Of a DNA stretch of 38,140 nucleotides, positions 7,828-16,398 are shown one piece after another; the first letter of the stretch is position 1, and each line of letters starts with the position of its first letter. A program made the translations under genes and the position numbers. Below the pieces are notes generated by a model, which was not told the DNA's origin, ran no database searches, and was given only the letters and a program-made list of their open reading frames with translations. Source of the DNA: Verrucomicrobiaceae bacterium (GTDB lineage Bacteria; Verrucomicrobiota; Verrucomicrobiia; Verrucomicrobiales; Akkermansiaceae); contig JAPOLH010000005.1 in the NCBI GenBank assembly GCA_029977225.1, positions 1-38,140 on the forward strand, read 5' to 3'.

Positions 7828-8608
7828 AATTCTGCTGTTGCTTGCCTGTGGGGTGGTTCATGCCGAGCCGTGTTGGCTTGACGCGCCGAATCATAAGGCG
7901 GCTCCGGTGGATCAATTGCTGGTGGGGGCGAATGCTTGTGGGCCAGCGGCCATGATGAATTCATTTCATGTCGGTACTGAAAAGTGGCGGCGTGTGTTTC
8001 GAGTGATGGGTGGAGGCAATGACAAGGAGCGGATGGCATGGATGATTCGGCACGTGGGCATGAAGTCGTCTAATCACTTATTTGCGAGGCCACGTTGGAG
8101 TGGGCGCGGTGTGGGTGTTGAGGATCTTCGCGATATGGCCAACGAGCTGTTGGAAAAGGCCTATCTGCCTTCCTTAAAAGCGGATATTTTATTTCTGGAC
8201 CGAGGGGAGACTGCGGAGCGCTTGCTTCAGCGCGCGCACAAGCGCATGCGCAAATCGCTGGCGGCTGGTTTTCCGCCGGTCATGAGTGTCAGGCGCTACG
8301 CATTGAGAAAGGATTCAGGTAAAAAATCCCAGTGGACGGTGATTGAAGGGCATTTTGTGACGCTAACTCGGATGCCATGCAAGCTGCAGCGCGGTGAGCG
8401 ATCGTTCGCGGTCGATTACCTTGATCCGTGGCGTGGCAGGCATTGCCATGGTGTGATCGGGATTCCTAAGCGTGAATCCATGGTCGACCCGAGTGGTGGC
8501 GCGGCATGCCTTGAGGCCGATTTCCCATCAGCCATGATCGGAAAGAATCGCGTGCGGCACGGTGAGCCTACGATGGTCGCAGTCGTTGCGGTGATAGGGG
8601 ATTGGTAA
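7805..8608 (+). CDS. Secreted papain-like (C39-like) cysteine peptidase-fold protein
   Basis: Signal peptide 'MRIKILLLLACGVVHA' (alternative start 7817); 'NACGPAAMMNSF' Cys motif, 'EGHFVTLTRM' His, 'VDYLDPW' Asp; overlaps the S8 stop. Confidence 0.65.
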   Translation: MGLLMRIKILLLLACGVVHAEPCWLDAPNHKAAPVDQLLVGANACGPAAMMNSFHVGTEKWRRVFRVMGGGNDKERMAWMIRHVGMKSSNHLFARPRWSGRGVGVEDLRDMANELLEKAYLPSLKADILFLDRGETAERLLQRAHKRMRKSLAAGFPPVMSVRRYALRKDSGKKSQWTVIEGHFVTLTRMPCKLQRGERSFAVDYLDPWRGRHCHGVIGIPKRESMVDPSGGAACLEADFPSAMIGKNRVRHGEPTMVAVVAVIGDW

Positions 8609-8609
8609 T

Positions 8610-9038
8610 TTGGATGATTCGTATTTGAAATTTGAGCTCTCCGTCGCATCATTACGGCAGATGGCGGATGATTCTAAAAAGGGCAGCGGGTATTCCTCAG
8701 CGGCTTTGTGGCACAAGTTGCGGGGCATGGTCATGAAGGTGGGCCGAAAGACGCTGTTTTCATCGCTCGTATTGTTTAATTGCCTCAAGGATCCTGATAC
8801 GCCGGCGTGGGCGCGTGGCGTGATTGTCGGGGCACTGGGTTACCTGATTTTGCCTACCGATTTAATCCCCGACCTTTTGCCCGGGGCAGGTTATGGTGAT
8901 GACTGGAGTGCTATTCTTGCTGCGCTGGCCACCGTTGGGGCGTACATCAAGGAGGCTCACAAAGCCCGGGCAAATGAGCAATTGGGAAAGTTGTTTCGCG
9001 ATCAAAGCGGATCCACGCCAGCGGATTTTGTTGAATAA
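8610..9038 (+). CDS. DUF1232 (YkvA-like) small membrane-associated protein
   Basis: 'ARGVIVGALGYLILPTDLIPDLLPGAGYGDDWSAILAAL' is the DUF1232 signature; TTG start immediately after the upstream stop. Confidence 0.85.
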   Translation: MDDSYLKFELSVASLRQMADDSKKGSGYSSAALWHKLRGMVMKVGRKTLFSSLVLFNCLKDPDTPAWARGVIVGALGYLILPTDLIPDLLPGAGYGDDWSAILAALATVGAYIKEAHKARANEQLGKLFRDQSGSTPADFVE

Positions 9039-9047
9039 TCCGGCGAA

Positions 9048-9815
9048 TTGGGGGTCAATAGCTGCATGGGAATGCACGCAGTTTTGATGAGATTGATGCT
9101 TTGTTTGCTCCTTGCATCGGCAGCGATTGCATCGAGCGCCAAGGCCACGGTGACAATCGACGAGAAAATTTTTGGCAACAGCCTTGGTGGTTGGAAGAAG
9201 CGCGACAAACAGGTGGCGGAATATCCCTTGTCGGGGGCAACCTACCGAACCTATCGCCCAGAGGTGTCGCAAACCCCTGATGGTGGGATTTTTGTCTCGG
9301 TGCGCATCGATCACGTGCGTGGTTGGCTCTCGACCGATGACCATGCAATCCTCGAGGTGACCATCAACGACAAGGGGGGAGTGGTTTCAGCGCGTTCAAA
9401 CATTGCGATCCAAGGCCGATCGATATCTAGCGATCTGATTCGTGGCGCGGGTGAGACTGGCAAGGCGGTAGTCGGTGCGGATCGTGCGGTGCAGATTGGC
9501 ACGGATCTGGTCGCAAACCTTTCGGAGAAACTGCTGCGGGAAAAAATCGTTGAGGCGGGCCGAGTGTCTTTTCCTGCGGCTTTGCGTCACAATTACAACC
9601 GATTGTTTCAAGCGATTCGTCACGAGGTCCCGGCACCAAAGGCCACTGAGGTGATTCCAGCATCTGAGGCCAAGCCAGAGGAAGAAAAGAAGCCTGAGGC
9701 TGATCCTGCTTTGCCAAATACTGTGCCTGCGGAGAAACCATCGAATGGTGCAGGAGCTCTGGAGATCAAGCCTTACGCGACGCCGGAAAATGCCGAGTTG
9801 CCGGCGGCTCAGTGA
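9048..9815 (+). CDS. Secreted/exported hypothetical protein with low-complexity Pro/Glu-rich C-terminus
   Basis: Signal peptide 'LMRLMLCLLLASAAIASSAKA'; starts 9 nt after the DUF1232 stop. Confidence 0.7.
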   Translation: MGVNSCMGMHAVLMRLMLCLLLASAAIASSAKATVTIDEKIFGNSLGGWKKRDKQVAEYPLSGATYRTYRPEVSQTPDGGIFVSVRIDHVRGWLSTDDHAILEVTINDKGGVVSARSNIAIQGRSISSDLIRGAGETGKAVVGADRAVQIGTDLVANLSEKLLREKIVEAGRVSFPAALRHNYNRLFQAIRHEVPAPKATEVIPASEAKPEEEKKPEADPALPNTVPAEKPSNGAGALEIKPYATPENAELPAAQ

Positions 9816-9825
9816 GTGTCACCAG

Positions 9826-10710
9826 TCACCCGCGTGGGTGCAGTTTTTTGTGAAGTGTTTTTAGGCGCTGACGATCCACGTGCGTGTAGATCTGGGTGGT
9901 CGAGATGTCACTGTGACCGAGAAGCTCTTGAATGACTCGTAGGTCGGCGCCTCCCTCGAGCAAATGGGTGGCAAATGAGTGGCGCAGCAAATGTGGATAA
10001 ATGTTTTGTTCAATGCCCGCGCGCGCGGCGCGTTGCTTGACGATTTGGCGGATGCGGTCGGGAGACAGTGGAGTGCCGCGCACGCTGATGAAAATGTGTG
10101 ATGATGTGCGTTTGCTGATCAACGACGGGCGCTCATTGGTAAGGTAGTCTGAAATGGCGGTGAGCGCCTTTGATCCGACACGGACCATGCGGGTCTTGTT
10201 GCCCTTGCCGGTGACGCGGATGAAGCCCTCTTTTTCGTCGAGCATTTCAAACCTCAATTTGCAGAGTTCCGATAAGCGCAGACCGGATGAGTAGAAGAGC
10301 TCGATGATGGCCATGTCGCGACGGCCGAGCGGAGTAGAAACGTCGATCGAGTCGAGCAATTTTTGGATTTCTTGGGCGTGCAGAGTTTCCGGCAGGGTTT
10401 GATCCGGGCGCGGAGCGAGCAGGGGCTCGGCTGGATCCATCGGAAGTTTTTCGCGGGAGGCCAACCAACGGAAAAAAATTTTCAGATGAACGGTGGTGAT
10501 GCGCAGCGATGCGGAACTTAGTCCGGATTTTTTTCGTTCGTTAAGGAAGCCTGCAAGTTCGTCGGTGCCGACGTTTGAAAGTATGATTTTTTTTTCGAGC
10601 AACCAATTGGATAGCGCGTCGAGTGATTGGCGCACTGAGAGCTGATAGGCATCGGAGAGGCCACGCTCTGTCGCGAGGTAGCGAATGAATGACTCCAATT
10701 CCCGATCCAT
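9826..10710 (-). CDS. xerD: Tyrosine recombinase XerD
   Basis: 'SSGLRLSELCKLRF', 'HLLRHSFATHLLEGGADLRVIQELLGHSDISTTQIYTHV'; likely start 'MDRELESFI' within the longer ORF 9826-10764. Confidence 0.92.
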   Translation of the reverse strand: MDRELESFIRYLATERGLSDAYQLSVRQSLDALSNWLLEKKIILSNVGTDELAGFLNERKKSGLSSASLRITTVHLKIFFRWLASREKLPMDPAEPLLAPRPDQTLPETLHAQEIQKLLDSIDVSTPLGRRDMAIIELFYSSGLRLSELCKLRFEMLDEKEGFIRVTGKGNKTRMVRVGSKALTAISDYLTNERPSLISKRTSSHIFISVRGTPLSPDRIRQIVKQRAARAGIEQNIYPHLLRHSFATHLLEGGADLRVIQELLGHSDISTTQIYTHVDRQRLKTLHKKLHPRG

Positions 10711-10829
10711 TGAGGCCAATGCTAAAACCAACGAATGAAATGGCAATGCGGTGTTTTTCGCCAATGCCCGTTCGAGGATCGCACATCTTTCAGGCGTATT
10801 TTTTTGGCGCCGTAGTTTCGTTTCGGGCG

Positions 10830-12314
10830 CTAGGAGCTTGCAGGGATCTTTGGGCGTTTGAGCGGTTGTTTTTTGGGGAGGCCGTAGCGGTTGATCATGT
10901 TGTAAATGGTCCGAAGGCTAACCTTGAGGCGTTTGGCGGCGCGGCGGCGGTTGCCTTGGCATGCTTCGAGGGCGTTGATAAGGCTGGTCCGCGTCAGGGC
11001 TTCGATGCTTTCGATGCCGCTATCCTGATTGGGGGATTCGGATGGCTGCTTGATTTGAATTTTGTTGAGGTGAGCGAGATCACTGGGGCCGATGAGGCGG
11101 TCATCGCTATGAGTGATGGCGTGTTCAAGTACGCTGTGAAGCTCGCCGATATTGCCCGGCCATGAATAATCGCAGAGTAGCTCCATCGCCTTGCGAGTGA
11201 TGCCCGGCACGCGGATATGATGAGTGGCACAGATGTGAGAAACGATGTTTTCACACAGCCTTGGAATGTCCTGTGACCTTTGGGCCAAGCCGGGAACATT
11301 GACGCGATAAACGGATGCGGCGTACCAGAGGTCTGGCCTCAATTGACCGGCCCTGGCATTGGGTTGGAGGTGCTGTATGTCGGCCACCACCGAGGTGATG
11401 AGGCGACAGGACTTTTCTGCTGAAGCAGATTGGTTTTGTTTGATCCATTCGAGCAATTCGGCCTGCGCCTTTGTCGAAAGGCATTGAAGGTTTTCGATGT
11501 AAAGCGTGCCCCCCATGCAGGCTTGTATTTTTGGAGTCACATGTGCGCGGGTGGAATCGTTCTGGTTGGTAAGAGACTTGCCAAAAAGTTCCTGTTCGAC
11601 CCGGGTTTGGGGTATGTGGGATGCATCGATGGTGATGAAGCACTGATTGGTTCGCGAACTTTTGCGATGAATCCATTGGGCAATGGATTTTTTTCCGCTG
11701 CCGGCTGGGCCGACGAGCATGACGGGTGAGCAAGTTTTGGCGGCATCGCGGGCATCCATCATGGCTTGCCGCATGGCGGCTGATTGCCACCTGCTTCGGC
11801 GCTGAGCGCTTGCATGGCTGGTGTGTGTTTTGTGGCGTTGATCGTCGATTGCCCGTGTAATTGTTGATAACAATGTCGAGGTTCGACAGGGCTTTGTGAG
11901 GTAATCGACTGCCCCCGCTTTCATCGCCAGCACGACCGAGGGGATGTCGCTTCTCGCGCTTAAGACGATGCATGGAAGATCGGGTCGTGTTTTTCTAGCC
12001 ATTCGAATGGCTTCGATTCCATCGCCGTTGGGAAGGGTGAGGTCGACCAAGGCGGCATCCAGGGGCTGCTCTTGCTGGAGCATGGTGGTGGCGTCTGCGA
12101 GGCTTGAACAGGTGACGCATGCCACATGGTGGTTTTCAAACATTTCGCTGATGCGTGCGGAGCTGGTGGCATCTCCATCGATCAGCAAGAGTGTTTGCGT
12201 TGTTTTTTTGCCTTCGATGACTTCGGCTTCACGGGCCTTTTCTGCGGTGTGAGATGTGGGTCGCATGGGGGAGATTGGTATGATGAAGCATCCGTTTTGA
12301 GCGGAATGGCGCAA
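10830..12314 (-). CDS. NtrC-like response regulator (receiver, degenerate AAA+, Fis-type HTH)
   Basis: Receiver 'AALVDLTLPNGDG' and 'GAVDYLTKPCR'; AAA+ 'VGPAGSGKKS', 'GGTLYIENL', 'WPGNIGEL'; HTH 'GNRRRAAKRLKVSLRTIYNMINRYGL'; alternative start 12266. Confidence 0.88.
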   Translation of the reverse strand: MRHSAQNGCFIIPISPMRPTSHTAEKAREAEVIEGKKTTQTLLLIDGDATSSARISEMFENHHVACVTCSSLADATTMLQQEQPLDAALVDLTLPNGDGIEAIRMARKTRPDLPCIVLSARSDIPSVVLAMKAGAVDYLTKPCRTSTLLSTITRAIDDQRHKTHTSHASAQRRSRWQSAAMRQAMMDARDAAKTCSPVMLVGPAGSGKKSIAQWIHRKSSRTNQCFITIDASHIPQTRVEQELFGKSLTNQNDSTRAHVTPKIQACMGGTLYIENLQCLSTKAQAELLEWIKQNQSASAEKSCRLITSVVADIQHLQPNARAGQLRPDLWYAASVYRVNVPGLAQRSQDIPRLCENIVSHICATHHIRVPGITRKAMELLCDYSWPGNIGELHSVLEHAITHSDDRLIGPSDLAHLNKIQIKQPSESPNQDSGIESIEALTRTSLINALEACQGNRRRAAKRLKVSLRTIYNMINRYGLPKKQPLKRPKIPASS

Positions 12315-12518
12315 TCCACGCGATGGCGCGACCTGTTTCGTGCGGAGCGCAGAGATGAATTTTTTGCAGTAATTGGTGGAATCACTTACGTTGCCCGACG
12401 CTTTTTGCGGACGATGGGTAGGGGCATCAACCTACTCGAAGCAATGTTTACCCTATCATCCCAAATCAAACATGTTGTTGGCCGGTGCTCCGGTCGTGCC
12501 ATTGAGTCAATTCCTAGA

Positions 12519-13523
12519 ATGCGTGTATTGGCCAAGCGCTCTGCGTTCGCAGCTTTCATGGCGCTGGCGGGATTTGGCTTTTCCAGCGCTGTAGGCGCCG
12601 CGGACGTTGGCTTAGCATGGGACGCAAACCCGGAAACCGATATCGCCAAGTATCAGTTGAGCTATGGAACTAGCCCCGGTCAGTACACCCAGGTTAAGGA
12701 AGTCGGACGCGACACGCGTACCCTTGTCACCAATCTCGAAGCTGGTCGTACTTATTATTTTGCGGTCAGCGCCGTGAATTACGCGGGCATGCAGAGTGAT
12801 CTGTCGGCTGAAGTTTCGTATCAAACGCCGCCGCTATATTTTAATCTCAACTTGGCCTGGAATCCGAATCCAGAGACCGACATTTCTGCCTATCGCTTGA
12901 GCTACGGAACTTCTTCGGGTCAGTACAATCAGGTGGTTGATGTGGGTCGCGATACTCGCGCGACCGTGAGCAATTTGGAGCAGGGAAAGACCTATTACTT
13001 TGTGGTGACGGCGGTGAACTATGCGGGAATGGCCAGTGATCCTTCGAGTGAATTGATTTATAATGGTGCGCCGGCGAGTGCGGTAGCCTCGTCCTACACG
13101 CTGTTGGAACAAGATTCACCCTCGGTGAGCAGCTTGTCCTCGGTGTATGGTTCTCAGCTTGATTTGATGAATTCCTATCTTGGCGGAGATTCCGCTGGTG
13201 GTGTTGATGCGAGTTTGTCGCCGACCGCGTCGCATGTGACAGCCGATCCTGATGGCGATGGAGTGAAGGAGTCCTATCTCGTGTTTAGCTATCGTCGTAC
13301 CCAGCTTGTTGCCAGTGACTCGAGTATTGCAGCCAGTGTTGAGGTTAGTGGGGATCTCGCTTCCGACTGGCAGGATAGCAGCCGTTTGCGGGGGGTAGTG
13401 GAGCTTGTAGAGGCGAATGCCGCCGCGCCCGGAGTTGATATCGTTAGAGTCTATTTGCCGACGAGTCTCGCTACCAATGGTCGTCTCTTTGCGAGGTTGG
13501 CGGTCACCAAACAAGCGCCGTAA
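12519..13523 (+). CDS. Secreted protein with two tandem fibronectin type III domains
   Basis: Signal peptide 'MRVLAKRSAFAAFMALAGFGFSSAVGA'; two copies of 'LAWxxNPETDIxxYxLSYGTSxGQY...TYYFxVxAVNYAGM'; the in-frame ORF extends upstream to 12126. Confidence 0.82.
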   Translation: MRVLAKRSAFAAFMALAGFGFSSAVGAADVGLAWDANPETDIAKYQLSYGTSPGQYTQVKEVGRDTRTLVTNLEAGRTYYFAVSAVNYAGMQSDLSAEVSYQTPPLYFNLNLAWNPNPETDISAYRLSYGTSSGQYNQVVDVGRDTRATVSNLEQGKTYYFVVTAVNYAGMASDPSSELIYNGAPASAVASSYTLLEQDSPSVSSLSSVYGSQLDLMNSYLGGDSAGGVDASLSPTASHVTADPDGDGVKESYLVFSYRRTQLVASDSSIAASVEVSGDLASDWQDSSRLRGVVELVEANAAAPGVDIVRVYLPTSLATNGRLFARLAVTKQAP

Positions 13524-13558
13524 TGCCTCGAAGTAAGTTGAGTTTCGCGCATTGAAAC

Positions 13559-13594
13559 AAAAAAACCGCAGCCCATCGGGTTGCGGTTTTTTTT
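13559..13594. terminator. Bidirectional rho-independent terminator between the FN3 gene and rpsI
   Basis: AAAAAAACCGCA-GCCCATCGGGT-TGCGGTTTTTTTT. Confidence 0.92.
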
Positions 13595-13614
13595 GAGAGA
13601 TGTGATCGCAGGGA

Positions 13615-14007
13615 TCAGCGCTTGGAGAATTGGAAGCGCTTGCGAGCACCGGGTTGACCGGACTTTTTGCGTTCCTTCATGCGCGGGTCGCGGGTGAGGA
13701 AACCGAGTGGCTTGATGACTTTGCGGTTCTCGGGGTCGACCTGGGTGAGGCTACGCGAGATCGCGTGGCGGATCGAAACGGCTTGTGCATGGATGCCACC
13801 GCCTTTGACGACCACATTGACATCGTACTTGTTGGTCAGCGAGGTCGCTTGGAAGGGGGCGAGGATCGCGTTTTGAAGTTCGATCGTTGGGAGGTAGTCT
13901 TCGAAGGGGCGCGAGTTGATGATGATTTGGCCGGTGCCTTCGGTGAGCCAGACTCTCGAGACTGCGGTTTTGCGACGGCCGGTGGCGCTTGGTGAGGTGG
14001 TGGACAT
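13615..14007 (-). CDS. rpsI: 30S ribosomal protein S9
   Basis: 'GRRKTAVSRVWL' and 'DPRMKERKKSGQPGARKRFQFSKR' C-terminus. Confidence 0.98.
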   Translation of the reverse strand: MSTTSPSATGRRKTAVSRVWLTEGTGQIIINSRPFEDYLPTIELQNAILAPFQATSLTNKYDVNVVVKGGGIHAQAVSIRHAISRSLTQVDPENRKVIKPLGFLTRDPRMKERKKSGQPGARKRFQFSKR

Positions 14008-14031
14008 GGTGGGAGAAAAATTGGGGTGCGC

Positions 14032-14463
14032 TTAGCGGACGGCGTGTGCGACGGGTTGTTGTGCTTCGTGCGGGTGTTCGGCACCAGCGTAGACCTTGAG
14101 CTTGGAGTATTGGGCTTTGCCGAGGCGGGTCTTGGGAAGCATGCCATAGACGGCGCGCTCGACGAGCAGGATCGGGCGGCGTTCGCGGACCATGCGTGGA
14201 GTTTCAACTTTTTGTCCGCCGACATATCCCGAGAAGCGGGTGTAGATCTTGGAGTTTTCCTTGGCACCAGTGAGCACAACTTGATCGGCATTGATGACGA
14301 CCACGAAGTCGCCGGTGTCGATGTGGGTGGTGAAGGTTGGCTTGTGCTTGCCGCGGAGGAGGCGGGCGGCTTCGACAGCGACTTGGCCGAGGACTTTGCC
14401 CTTGGCGTCGATCACATACCACTTGCGCTCGACTTCTTGGGGCTTGGCGGAAAATGTCTTCAT
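14032..14463 (-). CDS. rplM: 50S ribosomal protein L13
   Basis: '[46 protein letters not shown]' and '[34 protein letters not shown]'. Confidence 0.98.
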   Translation of the reverse strand: MKTFSAKPQEVERKWYVIDAKGKVLGQVAVEAARLLRGKHKPTFTTHIDTGDFVVVINADQVVLTGAKENSKIYTRFSGYVGGQKVETPRMVRERRPILLVERAVYGMLPKTRLGKAQYSKLKVYAGAEHPHEAQQPVAHAVR

Positions 14464-14621
14464 GTGCTTGTAAGGAGGTGGTTGCGACCATGGTTGAGGT
14501 CGCGCGGGGGGCGCAAACTAGGGATCTGGCTGATGGCTGTCAATCGGGAAATCACGCGAATTTTCCTCAAATTTTCAGTAAATGCGGCGATGGGGCGCGA
14601 GGGTGGGAATTTCGGGAAAAA

Positions 14622-15350
14622 TCACTCCTTCGCGTCGGTGGGCCGGCTGGGTGGGCTGTTGATCGGGCGGGGCAGTGGTCCGGTGCCGGAATCACCGATG
14701 GATGACTGGGTGCGGATTGCCTTGGCGATGTGGGCGGCGAGTTTTTGGCGGTAGGCTGGGTCGGCGGCGAGGCGGCTGTCGCCGGAGTTGCTGAGGTAGC
14801 CGCATTCGATGAGGACGCAGGGGATCTCCGGGTTGCGGGTGAGGCGCAGGCGGCGGCGGACCAATCCGCGGTTGTTTTCCTCGGCGGGGCTGGCAGCGCT
14901 CATGGCGCGTTGCAAGCGGGTGGCGAGGCCGTGGCTGTCGACGCGCCAGAAATAGGTTTCGGGTCCGCGCACCTGGGAGGGTCCGCTGTTGAAATGGACG
15001 CTGATGAGCACCGCATCGCCGCGCTTGTTGGCGAGGGCGACGCGATCGTCGAGTTCGATAAAGTGGTCGTGATCGCGCAGCAGGATGGTTTTGAATCCGC
15101 CGAGCTCGGCTTTGATGCGTTTGGCCATGTCGAGGGTGAGATCCTTTTCCTTTTGGCAGGTATGGGGGCTGATGGCGCCCGAGTCCTTGCCGCCGTGGCC
15201 CGCATCGATGATGACGGTTTTGAAATTTTTCGGTCCTGGGCGGTGGCCCCAGTAGTCGCGGCCTGAAGACGAGAGTGTGTCCGTGGCGCATGAGGTCATG
15301 AGTGCGACAATGATTGGAAAGCAGGTGATGAGTTTGAATGTGAGGCGCAT
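14622..15350 (-). CDS. N-acetylmuramoyl-L-alanine amidase (Amidase_3), probable lipoprotein
   Basis: Lipobox-like 'ALMTSCATD'; 'TVIIDAGHGGKDSGA'; 'LISVHFNSG'; 'VLIECGYLSN'. Confidence 0.92.
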   Translation of the reverse strand: MRLTFKLITCFPIIVALMTSCATDTLSSSGRDYWGHRPGPKNFKTVIIDAGHGGKDSGAISPHTCQKEKDLTLDMAKRIKAELGGFKTILLRDHDHFIELDDRVALANKRGDAVLISVHFNSGPSQVRGPETYFWRVDSHGLATRLQRAMSAASPAEENNRGLVRRRLRLTRNPEIPCVLIECGYLSNSGDSRLAADPAYRQKLAAHIAKAIRTQSSIGDSGTGPLPRPINSPPSRPTDAKE

Positions 15351-15362
15351 GGGTTAAGGAGG

Positions 15363-16361
15363 TTATGATTTTCGGTTGAAATGAAATTCCAATTGGTCGT
15401 TGCCGTTCGCGGACCATGCTTCGATGCCAAGCTCGCGAAGTTCGGCGGCGAACTCGCGGGTGTAGCCGTGGATGGTGATGACGCGTTTGGGGCTTACGCA
15501 TTCGACGCAGTGCATGAGGCCGGGATGGTCGGCGTGATCTGAAAAGGGGAACACCTCATCAACACCGTAGCGAAATTTCGCGCCCGGTTGCAGCGCCCAT
15601 CCGCTGAGCATCGCGGTGCGTTTGGCTTTGAGGCCGAGGAGTTTTTTTGAGCGCATCACATGCGGTGGTGCGATGATGACATGCCCTTCGGGTGCGTGTC
15701 CGTCGAACTCTAACGGTTCGGGTAAATGCGATGTTCCGGCAGCGATGCAGGATCGGGTCATGCTTGCGGCGGCGGTATGAAGCAGCGTGGGAATGTCGTG
15801 TTCATGCATCAGCGCGAGCGCCTCTTGGGATTTGCCAAGCGAGTAACCGAGCAGGACCGGTGTTTTGTTTTGGGCGAAACTTTCACGGACGAATGTGAGG
15901 ATTTCATTTTCCACTTCGGATGTTTCAGGAAACCGGTGGCGTGGCAGGCCGAAGGTGGTTTCCATGATGAGCGTGTCGGCCTTTGCGAATGTGATTGGTT
16001 CGGCCGTGCGGCTTGGGCGGATTTTGAAATCGCCGGTGTAGAGCAGGCTGGCCTGATCCGAGAGGCGTGTGATGTGGATCATGGCCGAGCCGGCGATGTG
16101 GCCGGCAGGGAGCAGCGTGATGCGGAAATTTTTGTCGGTGAATGATGAGTGAAACGGCTGGGGTTCGACTCGATCGGCAGAGATGCGAAAGCGATCGCGC
16201 AGCAGTCGTGCCGTGACCTCCGAACAGATCGTCGAGCTATGGCGCGCGACATGATCGGCGTGCGCATGGGAGATGAAGGCGCGGGGCTTTGGGGATCGTG
16301 GATCGAGCCAGAGATCGAGCTCCGGCAGGTAGAGGCCTTTTTGATAAATGACTTCGATCAC
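15363..16361 (-). CDS. MBL-fold exonuclease, SNM1/ligase-associated type
   Basis: 'AFISHAHADHVARH', 'LLPAGHIAGSAMI', 'LLYTGDFKI', 'FPFSDHADHPGLM' metal and MBL/beta-CASP-like motifs. Confidence 0.8.
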   Translation of the reverse strand: MIEVIYQKGLYLPELDLWLDPRSPKPRAFISHAHADHVARHSSTICSEVTARLLRDRFRISADRVEPQPFHSSFTDKNFRITLLPAGHIAGSAMIHITRLSDQASLLYTGDFKIRPSRTAEPITFAKADTLIMETTFGLPRHRFPETSEVENEILTFVRESFAQNKTPVLLGYSLGKSQEALALMHEHDIPTLLHTAAASMTRSCIAAGTSHLPEPLEFDGHAPEGHVIIAPPHVMRSKKLLGLKAKRTAMLSGWALQPGAKFRYGVDEVFPFSDHADHPGLMHCVECVSPKRVITIHGYTREFAAELRELGIEAWSANGNDQLEFHFNRKS

Positions 16362-16398
16362 CGGCCTGAGTTTTGAGTTGGATGGAAGCCTACGCTTT

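Noticed and set aside
9826-10764. Tyrosine recombinase as a mobile-element integrase
   Set aside because: Sequence resembles housekeeping XerD; no att repeats, tRNA target, or phage/ICE genes nearby
12126-12518. Upstream in-frame extension of the FN3 ORF
   Set aside because: Mostly antisense to the regulator N-terminus; a convincing signal peptide begins at 12519
12315-12518. Sigma-54 promoter in the divergent regulator/FN3 gap
   Set aside because: The GG...GC candidate around TGGAATCACTTACGTTGC has the wrong spacing (13 instead of 10), and the regulator lacks GAFTGA
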